The position numbers and the translations under genes are program-made. 64,000 nucleotides of DNA, from the NCBI RefSeq assembly GCF_004405125.1, contig NZ_SORX01000003.1:184128-248127 (forward strand), written 5' to 3'. Shown here in pieces: positions 42,177-51,282 of the stretch; positions within the stretch are counted from its first letter, which is position 1; every line of letters begins with the position of its first letter. Source of the DNA: Jeotgalibacillus salarius. Lineage in GTDB: Bacteria > Bacillota > Bacilli > Bacillales > Jeotgalibacillaceae. The notes beneath the pieces were generated by a model. The model worked only from the letters and a program-made list of their open reading frames with translations. It searched no databases and was not told the origin of the DNA.

Positions 42177-43157
42177 TTGATTTTCCATGAAAGAAAACCC
42201 TCAATCCGCGCTCATGCATACGAGCTCCTTTCAAGACATTTGCCTGAAAACCTTCCCGCTAAAACTTCCCTTTTAAAAGAAGCCTCTATTATCAGAGCAG
42301 GTGAGTTTGGTGAAAAACTCATAGACCAATTACTACTCCCTTTCGGATCAGATGAATTTTTGATCGGTCTAAATCTCACTTTCCCTTTTGACGGAGAAAC
42401 AATTCAAATTGATCACTTGGTTTTAACTCCCTCGTTTGCGTTAACAATTGAAACAAAACATATAAAAGGCCACGTTAAGCTAGACCTTGAAAACGAACAG
42501 ATGTATCGTCATGAACCGGACGGCTCTATTTTCACTTCCACTCATCCTCCCCTTCAAGCTGAACGTCACCGAAAAGGTCTATTACAAATTTTTAACAAAA
42601 TGAACGTTGACCTCCCAGTATACTCCTTGATTCCGTTCACACATTCAACTGTTCATTTAGAAGCTGTTGGTTCCTACACTGTTCTCCCTCAAGAAATTTG
42701 CCGGAGTGGAAGGTTTACAATGAAATTAAGAGAACTATGCGAATCCGGTCTCCCTCAAAAAATTTCTCCCCTAGCGTTACCTCAAATTGCTGATACTCTT
42801 AAAACATATACTGTAAATGAAAAAATTTATCATACGCTTGATCGGTTCAATATAAGTAAAAGTCAGCTTATTCCAGGTGTCTGGTGTCACTTTTGTTCAG
42901 AGCTGTCTTGTATCTGGACAGGTCGACGCTTTCGATGTCAATTATGCAGAGAACCAAATGATGAGACTTATCAGGATACCTTATTTGTTTACCTCACTTT
43001 TGTATCTGAATCCATTGCTAATAAGCAGGCACGCATAATGTTGAACTTAACGCGTCCGGGAACAGCGAGAATTTTGATGCTTAAAGCCGGTCTAGAACCT
43101 TTTCATAAAACTAGCAAGAGGTTTTACCGTATACGAAAAAGCATTCGTGCCAATTAA
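42177..43157 (+). CDS. NERD-domain protein with zinc ribbon
   Basis: A protein of about 326 residues. The NERD domain (about 40-150), a PD-(D/E)XK nuclease-like fold, has AGEFGEKLIDQLL, Asp79 in IQIDHLVL and the E-X-K pair in TIETKHIKG (residues 92-94). Near residue 240 a zinc ribbon has CHFC and CQLC. I place the start at TTG 42177, nine bases after GGAGG, since the earlier GTG at 42147 has no ribosome site. Nuclease activity is not proven for most family members. Codon use looks more AT-rich than its neighbours. It is flanked by inverted 21-bp arrays. Confidence 0.8.
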   Translation: MIFHERKPSIRAHAYELLSRHLPENLPAKTSLLKEASIIRAGEFGEKLIDQLLLPFGSDEFLIGLNLTFPFDGETIQIDHLVLTPSFALTIETKHIKGHVKLDLENEQMYRHEPDGSIFTSTHPPLQAERHRKGLLQIFNKMNVDLPVYSLIPFTHSTVHLEAVGSYTVLPQEICRSGRFTMKLRELCESGLPQKISPLALPQIADTLKTYTVNEKIYHTLDRFNISKSQLIPGVWCHFCSELSCIWTGRRFRCQLCREPNDETYQDTLFVYLTFVSESIANKQARIMLNLTRPGTARILMLKAGLEPFHKTSKRFYRIRKSIRAN

Positions 43158-43189
43158 TTGGCACGTTTTTTTATTAGTCAAAATACCTG

Positions 43190-43310
43190 AAGTATCGAAC
43201 CTATATAATTAAGTGTTGAACTAAGCTAGTTAACTGTTGAACACTCCGGGTTAAACGTCGAACCCCATCAGTTTAACGCCGAACACCTATTTTTTTACGC
43301 CGAACCACAA
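43190..43310 (-). repeat. 21-bp phased array F (six units)
   Basis: GAAC cores start at 43197, 43218, 43239, 43260, 43281 and 43302, exactly 21 bases apart. The left flank of several cores is TTTAACGCC or TTAAACGTC. It is the inverse of array G and begins 33 bases after the NERD stop codon. Confidence 0.85.
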
Positions 43311-43344
43311 ACACCAACCACTAAAAATATTTTCCAAATGCCTA

Positions 43345-43391
43345 TTGACCACCCTCCTCAACCGTATTACAATAAGTAGTACAGGTAATAC
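43345..43391 (+). promoter_or_regulatory. ytrA promoter and inverted-repeat operator
   Basis: A promoter TTGACC (43345-43350), 17-base spacer and TACAAT (43368-43373) is clear. GTATTAC (43364-43370) and GTAATAC (43385-43391) form an inverted repeat over the -10 and start region, fitting autorepression by the GntR-type YtrA. Confidence 0.75.
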
Positions 43392-43415
43392 ACTAATATT
43401 TGGAGGAGGGTGCGG

Positions 43416-43799
43416 ATGTTTACGTTGGATACGCGCAGCCGGGTTCCGATTTATGAGCAGCTGATGGATCAGTTGAAGACGCTGATGATACGGGATTTAT
43501 TGCAGCAGGATGATCAGCTGCCATCGGTCAGGAATCTGGCACAGGAATTGACGATTAATCCGAACACGATACAAAAAGCCTATCGTGAGCTCGAGCGTGA
43601 GGGATTTATTTATTCCGTTCCTGGAAAAGGCAGTTTTGTAGCACCGTTACAGAATGATGGGAATGAGGAGAGATTGGGGATGCTGAGACAGGATTTAGAA
43701 AAAATCGTGAGTGAATTTTTATTCTTGGGTGGATCAAAGGACGATCTGATCAATCTGATTCAAAAAATTGAAATTGGTGAAAAGGAGGGTGAAAAATGA
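43416..43799 (+). CDS. ytrA: GntR-family repressor YtrA
   Basis: A 127-residue regulator of the short YtrA subfamily. The winged helix-turn-helix (residues 9-75) has PIYEQLMDQLKTLMI and LPSVRNLAQELTINPNTIQK; the C-terminal part is only a dimerisation helix pair. GGAGGAGGG precedes the ATG at 43416. It leads the ytr operon and overlaps ytrB by 4 bases. In B. subtilis YtrA is relieved by cell-wall antibiotics such as vancomycin and ramoplanin. Confidence 0.92.
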   Translation: MFTLDTRSRVPIYEQLMDQLKTLMIRDLLQQDDQLPSVRNLAQELTINPNTIQKAYRELEREGFIYSVPGKGSFVAPLQNDGNEERLGMLRQDLEKIVSEFLFLGGSKDDLINLIQKIEIGEKEGEK

Positions 43800-44701
43800 T
43801 TCATGCATCCGCAGTAAATAAACGGTTTGATGACCTGCAGGCGGTTGAGAATCTCACACTCCATGTAAAGAAAGGATCAATTTACGGACTGCTCGGATCT
43901 AACGGTGCCGGCAAAACGACCCTTCTTAAAATACTTGCCGGTATTTATAAATATGATAGTGGTGAAGTGAAGATCGCTGACAAGACGGTGTTTGAAACAC
44001 CTGAAACGAAACAGCACGTGCTCTTTATTCCTGATCAGCCACACTTTTTACATCAGACTTCTCTGAATGATATGGCGGGCTTTTATAAAGAGGTGTATGC
44101 GAGATGGAACGAAAAACGCTTCCAGCAGCTGACAAAGCATTTCAGAATGAATCCTGATAAAAAACTGACAAGAATGTCTAAGGGGATGCAACGCCAGGCT
44201 TCGTTTATCCTGACACTGTCTGCGATGCCGGATGTACTGATTCTTGATGAGCCGTTTGACGGACTTGATCCGGTTGTTCGTCAGCAGATGAAAAATGCCA
44301 TTCTGCAGGATGTGGCTGACCGCGGCCTGACGCTGATTGTGTCTTCACATAACCTGCGTGAGATGGAAGACTTTTGTGATTACGTTGGGATTATGCATAA
44401 TGGCGGATTATTGTTTGAACGTGATCTGGATGAATTGAAAACAGATATTCATAAGCTGCAGATCGCGTTTAAGAAGCTGCCTGAAAAAGAGGCTTTCCTG
44501 AGCGGCCTGGATGTGCTGCATTATGAAAAGCGCGGCAGTGTATTGCTGATTATTGTGAAGGGGCGTGAGGAAGAGATTCTTCCTTATGTACAAAGCTTCA
44601 ATCCGGCGATTTTTGATTTGCTGCCGTTGACGCTTGAAGAAATCTTTATTTATGAGCTGGGAGGTGTTGGCTATGAAATCCGGAACCTTATTGTGGAATA
44701 A
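43796..44701 (+). CDS. ytrB: ABC transporter ATPase YtrB
   Basis: A 301-residue ATPase. Walker A is LGSNGAGKTTLLKIL and Walker B is VLILDEPFDGLDP; the signature is MSKGMQRQASFI instead of LSGGQ, as in YtrB/EcsA-like proteins. A C-terminal domain of about 80 residues follows. Its ATG overlaps the ytrA stop codon. It pairs with the next permease; the exported or moved compound is not known. Confidence 0.9.
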   Translation: MIHASAVNKRFDDLQAVENLTLHVKKGSIYGLLGSNGAGKTTLLKILAGIYKYDSGEVKIADKTVFETPETKQHVLFIPDQPHFLHQTSLNDMAGFYKEVYARWNEKRFQQLTKHFRMNPDKKLTRMSKGMQRQASFILTLSAMPDVLILDEPFDGLDPVVRQQMKNAILQDVADRGLTLIVSSHNLREMEDFCDYVGIMHNGGLLFERDLDELKTDIHKLQIAFKKLPEKEAFLSGLDVLHYEKRGSVLLIIVKGREEEILPYVQSFNPAIFDLLPLTLEEIFIYELGGVGYEIRNLIVE

Positions 44702-46655
44702 AGGACTGTTCAGACAGCAATTAAGATCTGTGACGTGGGTTGGTGTATTTTTGGCACTGGCGCTTGTGATTATGCTGCCGCTCAGCATGTTTATTCGTGA
44801 AATGACGCTGCGTAATGATCAGTTTTATGCCGGATTCACTGATTACGAAGGGATCTTAAATCCGCTGTTTGAGTTCTCTATCCCGTTTCAGCTGATCGCT
44901 TTTTGTTCATTCCCGGTACTGATCGGTATTATACTGCTGAACTTTATGACGAATAAATCGGCGACGGACTTCTTTCACAGCCTGCCTTTTAAAAGAGGAA
45001 CGACCTTAACAAATGTTTATATTACAGGTGCAGTCACACTAATAGTTCCGCTTGTGATTACAGGAATTCTGACTGCAATTCTGTATCCCTTCCTGACTGA
45101 TCAGTTTTATGCAATTTCTGATATTTTCAGCTGGATAGGGCTTTCCTATCTGATTATGCTGTTTATGTTCATTCTCACTGTTGCGGTTGGTATCTTTGTA
45201 GGAAATGCACTGCTGCACGGTGCGTTGACGTATACAGTCATTATTGTGCCTGCACTGATCATTTTGCTCGTACTGGTTAACCTTCAATATTATGTAACCG
45301 GTCTTGCGCTCACTGCTTATACAGAAACATTATTAACAAATGGTATTTTCTTTGGCAGACTGATCGAGTTGACGCAGACACCTTTTAGTTTGATGGAGTA
45401 TCTGATCTATACGCTGATTGCTGCTGCACTTGTTGCTTTCTCTTACTTTGCTTATGCGAAACGACCTTCTGAAGCAACTGATCAGACAATCGTCTTTCCG
45501 CTTTTCCGCTATGTGTTTCTGTACAGCCTGACACTTTTCGTCATGCTGATCTCCGGATTCTATTTTACAGAAATTCAGCAGGGCAGCTTTATCTGGACGA
45601 TCGTCGGCTATCTGCTTGGCGCATTTATCGCCTACACGGTTTTACAAATGATCCTTCAAAAAACACTGCGTTTGTCATGGCCGTGGAAAGGGTTTGTTGT
45701 ATACGGTGTTGTTGTGACGCTGCTGATTGTTCCCGTGAATCTTGTGGCTGGTTTTTATGAAGATAAAATTCCTGCAGTAAGTGAAGTAGAGTCTGTAGAA
45801 ATTCACAGTCCGAACTCCCGTAATAGCTTCATGCATGTTGAAGGAGCTGAGATGCCCGCTTTAACTAATGCTGATGCAATCGAAATGGTCACTACTGTTC
45901 ACGAACAGCTGATTGACCACAGACATAGCCAGTTTGATGACTGGAGTACCGTGATTATTAATTACACGCTTGAAGATGGCAGTACGCTCTCAAGAGAGTA
46001 CGATGTGAATCATGACTATTTAAAAGACGTGACGGTCGACTTAAGAAGCACGCAGGCTTTTAAAGAAGCATATGATCCTGTCTATTTAGCTTCTGAGAGT
46101 GACAAATTGAACTATATGATGTTTTATTCTAATCAAAATGGCGAGCCGATCAGAATTGCCGATGAAGAAAAAATGGCGAGCCTGATCGCTGCAATGAAAG
46201 AGGATCTTGAGAATCTTCCTTCTGAGGAGCTGGCAGTTGACTGGAGTCCGCAGTCTGCAGGTGAAATCCAGTTCTCGATGAATCTGCCATATGATTATCA
46301 TTCAGTCGTTACAGAAGACCATAAAAATACGATTCAATGGATGAATGAAAATGGCTACGGGGACGCAATATTTCTACCTGAAAACCTGGAAGAAGTGACG
46401 GTGGCTAAATCCGAAGGCGACGAATTTTTCCGGGAAGTGGACTCTGTTGTGTATGAAAACAGAAGCACGCCGGATGATTTAAATGTACCAACGATTACGA
46501 TCACAGACTCCGCTCAAATTGAAGAATTATTTGAGATCGGATCTTTTCAGAGCTATGGGGATTATGTGATTTTCTATCGCGTGAATGATGGCTACAACTA
46601 TCTTGGCATTGATGAGTCAGAAGCACCGGAATTTCTCACAAGCCAGTTCGATTAA
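44673..46655 (+). CDS. large YtrC/YtrD-type ABC permease
   Basis: A 660-residue membrane protein in the place of the separate ytrC and ytrD genes (about 325 residues each) of B. subtilis. About ten or more hydrophobic helices occupy residues 20-385, and a hydrophilic, probably extracytoplasmic domain of about 270 residues closes the protein. GGGAGGTG lies six bases before the ATG at 44673, inside ytrB (29-base overlap). It could be a fusion or an alternative family. The hydrophilic part contains EDHKNTIQWMNENGYGDA. Confidence 0.82.
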   Translation: MKSGTLLWNKGLFRQQLRSVTWVGVFLALALVIMLPLSMFIREMTLRNDQFYAGFTDYEGILNPLFEFSIPFQLIAFCSFPVLIGIILLNFMTNKSATDFFHSLPFKRGTTLTNVYITGAVTLIVPLVITGILTAILYPFLTDQFYAISDIFSWIGLSYLIMLFMFILTVAVGIFVGNALLHGALTYTVIIVPALIILLVLVNLQYYVTGLALTAYTETLLTNGIFFGRLIELTQTPFSLMEYLIYTLIAAALVAFSYFAYAKRPSEATDQTIVFPLFRYVFLYSLTLFVMLISGFYFTEIQQGSFIWTIVGYLLGAFIAYTVLQMILQKTLRLSWPWKGFVVYGVVVTLLIVPVNLVAGFYEDKIPAVSEVESVEIHSPNSRNSFMHVEGAEMPALTNADAIEMVTTVHEQLIDHRHSQFDDWSTVIINYTLEDGSTLSREYDVNHDYLKDVTVDLRSTQAFKEAYDPVYLASESDKLNYMMFYSNQNGEPIRIADEEKMASLIAAMKEDLENLPSEELAVDWSPQSAGEIQFSMNLPYDYHSVVTEDHKNTIQWMNENGYGDAIFLPENLEEVTVAKSEGDEFFREVDSVVYENRSTPDDLNVPTITITDSAQIEELFEIGSFQSYGDYVIFYRVNDGYNYLGIDESEAPEFLTSQFD

Positions 46656-46727
46656 TTGAATGAAAGGGATCTGTTTTCAGGGTCCCTTCTTTCTTTTTGC
46701 CAAAAAACAGAAAAAAGGAGTGTTAGT

Positions 46728-47420
46728 ATGATCGAAATTAACCAATTAAGCCACCATTTCACACTAGGAAAAAAAGGTCAGCAGACTCGTCTGGATGTGT
46801 TAAAAAATATTTCTCTTCATGTTAATGAAGGAGAAATCGTGTCTATTGTCGGCCGGAGCGGTTCCGGAAAATCTACACTTTTAAACTTAATCAGCGGTTT
46901 TATACATCCTTCTGAAGGTGAAATTTTAATTCTGGATCAGAAAGTCAGCGAATTCACTGAAGAAGAATTTGCAGATTTCCGCCTTAAAAATATGGGCTTT
47001 ATTTTTCAGAGCTTCCAGCTGATCCCGAGTATGACAGCCTATGAAAATGTTGAACTCCCACTGATTTTGAAAGGTGTATCTGAACAGGCGAGAAAACAGA
47101 TGACGCTTGATATGCTGAAAACGGTCGGACTTGATACATTCAAGGACCATTACCCTAGTGAGTTATCAGGCGGGCAGCAGCAGAGAGTCAGTATTGCCAG
47201 AGCGCTGATCCTTGAGCCTCCCCTCATTTTAGCGGATGAGCCGACAGGAAGCCTGGATAGTGAAACTGAAGCGGACCTTCTGAACTTTATTAAAAAGTTA
47301 AATCGCGAGCGTGGCATTACGTTTGTCATTATTACTCATGATGATGAGGTAGCCAGAATCGGTCACCGTACCATAGAGATTGCAGATGGTGAGCTTGTGA
47401 AGAGCGGGGTGCTTGTATGA
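46728..47420 (+). CDS. ytrE: MacB-type ABC transporter ATPase YtrE
   Basis: A 230-residue ATPase (B. subtilis YtrE has 231). Walker [14 protein letters not shown], signature ELSGGQQQRVSIARAL, Walker B LILADEPTGSLDSE and the switch His in ITHDDEVA are intact. AAAAGGAG precedes the ATG at 46728. It overlaps ytrF by 4 bases. The pair belongs to the mechanotransmission (MacB/LolD) class that acts on envelope processes without carrying a substrate through the membrane. Confidence 0.92.
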   Translation: MIEINQLSHHFTLGKKGQQTRLDVLKNISLHVNEGEIVSIVGRSGSGKSTLLNLISGFIHPSEGEILILDQKVSEFTEEEFADFRLKNMGFIFQSFQLIPSMTAYENVELPLILKGVSEQARKQMTLDMLKTVGLDTFKDHYPSELSGGQQQRVSIARALILEPPLILADEPTGSLDSETEADLLNFIKKLNRERGITFVIITHDDEVARIGHRTIEIADGELVKSGVLV

Positions 47421-48751
47421 AGCTAAAAGATCAGTTCCGTTTCATTCAGCAGAATATGAAGAAAAATAAAATGCGTGTATCTATGACGATTCTGGCGTCA
47501 GCAATGAGTGTTGCCTTCCTGATCGTACTTGCTTCTGTCGCATTTGGTCTGCACGATACAGTAATCAAGGACACCATTGAATCGCCTGAAGTGACTCAGA
47601 TTGAGGTGGCTGGTAAGGATATAGGAAACGGCAATGCTGAGAGTTTATCAAACGAGGATATTGAACAAATCGAAGCGCTCGAAGGTGTAAATGCTGTCAC
47701 ACGTTCAAAGCAGGTCAGACAGGAAACCCGCTACATAACAGAGGGTTATGAAATCAATACCCAGACGATCCAGAGCCACTTTCCATCCATGAAAAATGCT
47801 GGAATGGACTTAGGTGAAGGGGCATTCCCCGAGGAAAAAGATGAAGTCGCTGTCGGCTATCATTTTGCACTCAACCTATTGAAAGACGATGTTGATCCTG
47901 AAGAGGCAGAGTACGGAGAAGACGGTCATCTGATACCTGAACAGCGCTTTTCAGGTGAGATCATTGGCCAGACTTTCGATCTTGAATTTAAAAGAATGCA
48001 AGATGGTGAAGAAATCACTGAAACAGTTCCCGTTACAGTTACCGGTGTAATTGAAAAGCCCGGACGTGAATGGGCATGGGACCAGAATGTCTATATTACA
48101 GATGAAAAACTTGCTGAGCTTGAAGCCATTACCGGCACATCAAAGGCGATGCTTACTGACCCTGCTGATGCTGCAGAAGACACTGGATATGACAGTGCCA
48201 CTGTGTATGCCGATGACCTTGAAACAGTAAAAAGCGTTATGACTTCTCTTGAAGAAGAAGGTTACTTTGTCTATTCAATGGTCAGTGAGATGAGTCAGAT
48301 CAATACACTATTTAACATTGCAAAAGCTGGCCTGATCTTTATCGGTACCATTGCGATTCTGATCGCATCTATCGGCATTTTTAATACAATGACGATGGCT
48401 GTGACTGAACGCGCCCCAGATATCGGCATCATGAAAGCCATTGGTGCAAGTCCAAAAGTCATTAAACGGATCTTTCTGCTTGAGAGTACGTATATTGGAC
48501 TGATCGGAGCTGTGATCGGGATTGCAGTTTCCTATGTAATCAGCATTGGAGTTAACCTTGCTTTACCACTAATACTCGAGTCGGCATTTGACGAGGAGCT
48601 TCCCCAGGGACTGCAGTTCTCCTCCATTCCCTTCAGCCTCGTTCTGATTGCAGTTGCCATCTGCCTGATTGTGACGATGCTTTCTGGTATGAGACCCGCA
48701 AAACGTGCCACTGAGATTGACGTGTTAAAAGCGATGCGCAGAGAAGTGTAA
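47417..48751 (+). CDS. ytrF: FtsX/MacB-type ABC permease YtrF
   Basis: A 444-residue permease with one N-terminal helix (about 22-45), a large extracytoplasmic MacB-PCD domain (about 46-290) and three C-terminal helices (about 300-325, 355-380 and 410-430). The FtsX signature IGIFNTMTMAVTERAPDIGI, then MKAIGAS, is plain. It completes the ytr operon. In B. subtilis overexpression of YtrBCDEF thickens the wall and blocks competence. Confidence 0.92.
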   Translation: MKLKDQFRFIQQNMKKNKMRVSMTILASAMSVAFLIVLASVAFGLHDTVIKDTIESPEVTQIEVAGKDIGNGNAESLSNEDIEQIEALEGVNAVTRSKQVRQETRYITEGYEINTQTIQSHFPSMKNAGMDLGEGAFPEEKDEVAVGYHFALNLLKDDVDPEEAEYGEDGHLIPEQRFSGEIIGQTFDLEFKRMQDGEEITETVPVTVTGVIEKPGREWAWDQNVYITDEKLAELEAITGTSKAMLTDPADAAEDTGYDSATVYADDLETVKSVMTSLEEEGYFVYSMVSEMSQINTLFNIAKAGLIFIGTIAILIASIGIFNTMTMAVTERAPDIGIMKAIGASPKVIKRIFLLESTYIGLIGAVIGIAVSYVISIGVNLALPLILESAFDEELPQGLQFSSIPFSLVLIAVAICLIVTMLSGMRPAKRATEIDVLKAMRREV

Positions 48752-48771
48752 TGATTCATCGTTTTATCCAA

Positions 48772-48815
48772 AATAAGAGCAGTACTGGGTTTCATTCACC
48801 AGCACTGCTCTTATT
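48772..48815. terminator. terminator of the ytr operon
   Basis: AATAAGAGCAGT-CTGG pairs with CCAG-ACTGCTCTTATT (one mismatch) around a 10-base loop. It lies between the convergent ytrF and GGDEF/EAL genes. Confidence 0.85.
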
Positions 48816-48847
48816 CTAATTTCTCAAAAAACCACCAATTTGTCCGC

Positions 48848-51157
48848 TCAATACCTCACATCTGAGGCAGCTTGCTGATAAGCAGATTCCTGTTGTAATA
48901 AAAGTGCGACCTGATCCGGTTTAAGCGGTCTGCTAAAATAGAACCCCTGGATTTTCGAAGTGCTATTAGCCCTTATAAACGCTACCTGCTCAGAAGTTTC
49001 AACACCTTCAGTAATGACATACATCCCAATGCCGTCAAGTACCTGATAAAGCCCCTTCAACAGCTTAGAGTCAAATTCTTCGGAAGGCACATTCTGAATA
49101 AATGACCGGTCGATTTTCACTACGTTAACCGGCATATTTTTCAGGTTAAATAATGTGGATGTCCCTACTCCGAAATCATCAAGCGCAACCCTTACATCCT
49201 TCTTTCTGAGTTCTTCAGCAAATTCCACAATTTCGCCATCAAAGAAGAAAATATCACTTTCTGTTATTTCGACCTGTAGCTCTTCTGCAGGGAATTCGTA
49301 TTTATCAAGCAGCATGTCCAGCTTCTCAAGGAAGCGGTCTTTATTTTTCATCTGCATTTTTGACACATTGACAGCGACACCGATCTGTCCCAGTCCACTG
49401 TCTCGCCACTGCACTGTCTGCTTTATACTTTCCTCAAGTACCCATTCACCAATATCACTGATAAAGTTGCCGTTCTCAGCAATCGGAATAAATATATTTG
49501 GAGGAATTCTTCCCTTTACCGGATGATCCCATCTGATCAGTGCTTCGACTCCGGTCATTTGATCTTTGGCGCTTGTATAAATCGGCTGGTAATCCAAATA
49601 CAATTCATTGTTTTTAAGTGCAAATTTCAAGTCGTTTTCAAGTGTCAGTGTGTTCTTATAGTCAAGATCCCCCGCCAGATCATGATAATGGAGAAGCTGA
49701 TTTTTACCTTTACGCTTCGCTTCGTACATGGCAATGTCCGCCGCCTGCAATACCTCATCAAAAGAAGCGCCATCAGAAGGATATCGTGCAACCCCCACAC
49801 TTGAAGTAACATATGTTTTAATGTCATGAAGCTCGTAATTCTGCTTCAGTTCTTCAATCATTTGTCCGGCACGCATTTCAAGGTGGGCAGCGTCACTGGC
49901 ATGTATGAGCATTAGAAACTCATCTCCGCCCATTCTCGCGACAACTTCATTTTCAGTATCAACAAAGCTCCTTAAGCGATCGGCAACTTTCTTTAAAAGA
50001 ATATCTCCCATTTTATGTCCAAGTGAATCATTAATTCGCTTGAATCCATCCAGATCAAAGAATAAAAAAGCAATACTTGTGTTATCTATTTTTGCCAGAC
50101 GCTGAAACTCCTCGATAATACCATATCGATTCAGCATTCCCGTTAACTGATCATGCTGTGCCATCTTTGATATGTCACGATGGCTTTTTTCAGCTGAATC
50201 AAGCATCCCATTAATCGAATTTCCAAGGTTATGAATTTCATCTCCATTATGCAAGTGCCACTTCACCCTTGAACTGATGTCTTTAGAACTGCGGATCTGA
50301 TTCAATTGCTTTGACAGACTAGTTACTCTTGAAATCATCAGACGATCAAGCATGACGTATAGAATAATTGCAATTACAGCCAGTAAGACCAGTAAATATA
50401 AAACAAACTTTGTAATGACATCTCTTTTTGAAAGATAATAGCTGCGTGGTTTATCTATTGTCAGGTTCATATAAGATGATTCAATCGAGCTGCTAAGAAT
50501 ATATGAACCTGACATTCTTTCTTCATTTACAATATTAAGTGTCCGCATATTACGATCGGGTAATCCCCCTATCACTGCAGAGGATAAATTCAATGATAAA
50601 TCGTGACCCAGCCGCTTAATATAGTTATGACTGATATTTCTTGCCATAATCAGTTTTCCGGCTGGAGCTCCGATATTTGAAGTAGGCAGAATCTGCTGAA
50701 CAGATACCATGAAGAAAGAATTTTCACCGCCAATTAAATAAGGGTGTACTGAAGGTTCCAGCCCGTATAACCGATCAGTGAGCAATTCTTTTTCCGGCTC
50801 AAACCCATAGCTGCGGTCAAGCACCAGACCCCCGTCCTCATCTACTGCCATTACCCGCCAAATACGGTTATTCATAAACGTATTTTCATCTATATTTGAT
50901 GTGATAAAGTCCGGATTTCCACCCTGAACAAATTCATAGGTATCATCCCACTGTGCCCAGTCCCGATTCAGGCGGGTAAGGAGGTCTTCTTCCAAACTGA
51001 TCGCATTGCTGATACGGTCCATATCCTTGTACATACTCTCTTCATCCATTGCCAGTGCATCTGACAATAGCATGGGACGGATAAGGGTCGTCAGCAAAAT
51101 GAGAAATAAGAACATACTTCCACCAATTACCCACAATGTCTGTTTCTGAAGTTTCAT
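48848..51157 (-). CDS. CHASE4-GGDEF-EAL membrane protein
   Basis: A 769-residue cyclic-di-GMP enzyme. An N-terminal helix (about 10-30) and a second (about 255-280) enclose a CHASE4-type extracytoplasmic sensor; a HAMP-like part follows. GGDEF is intact in ARMGGDEFLMLI (about residue 415), so a diguanylate cyclase is likely. The EAL domain has GVEALIRWDHP, the metal-binding ESD and DDFGVGTS, and a late QGFYFSRPL, so phosphodiesterase activity is also likely. It is monocistronic. Confidence 0.9.
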   Translation of the reverse strand: MKLQKQTLWVIGGSMFLFLILLTTLIRPMLLSDALAMDEESMYKDMDRISNAISLEEDLLTRLNRDWAQWDDTYEFVQGGNPDFITSNIDENTFMNNRIWRVMAVDEDGGLVLDRSYGFEPEKELLTDRLYGLEPSVHPYLIGGENSFFMVSVQQILPTSNIGAPAGKLIMARNISHNYIKRLGHDLSLNLSSAVIGGLPDRNMRTLNIVNEERMSGSYILSSSIESSYMNLTIDKPRSYYLSKRDVITKFVLYLLVLLAVIAIILYVMLDRLMISRVTSLSKQLNQIRSSKDISSRVKWHLHNGDEIHNLGNSINGMLDSAEKSHRDISKMAQHDQLTGMLNRYGIIEEFQRLAKIDNTSIAFLFFDLDGFKRINDSLGHKMGDILLKKVADRLRSFVDTENEVVARMGGDEFLMLIHASDAAHLEMRAGQMIEELKQNYELHDIKTYVTSSVGVARYPSDGASFDEVLQAADIAMYEAKRKGKNQLLHYHDLAGDLDYKNTLTLENDLKFALKNNELYLDYQPIYTSAKDQMTGVEALIRWDHPVKGRIPPNIFIPIAENGNFISDIGEWVLEESIKQTVQWRDSGLGQIGVAVNVSKMQMKNKDRFLEKLDMLLDKYEFPAEELQVEITESDIFFFDGEIVEFAEELRKKDVRVALDDFGVGTSTLFNLKNMPVNVVKIDRSFIQNVPSEEFDSKLLKGLYQVLDGIGMYVITEGVETSEQVAFIRANSTSKIQGFYFSRPLKPDQVALLLQQESAYQQAASDVRY

Positions 51158-51245
51158 ACCCCCACCCCCAATCTTAAGACCTATTCTAAATAGTACTATG
51201 TATTTATTTTACGTCATGTATAATTTTAGTCAATAACAATTCAAT

Positions 51246-51275
51246 GGAAAAACCGGTCTCTCCGCAGAGACCGGC
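51246..51275 (-). terminator. terminator of the SLH gene
   Basis: CCGGTCTC and GAGACCGG pair around a 6-base loop, with T5 on the minus strand. Confidence 0.88.
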
Positions 51276-51282
51276 TCATTTA

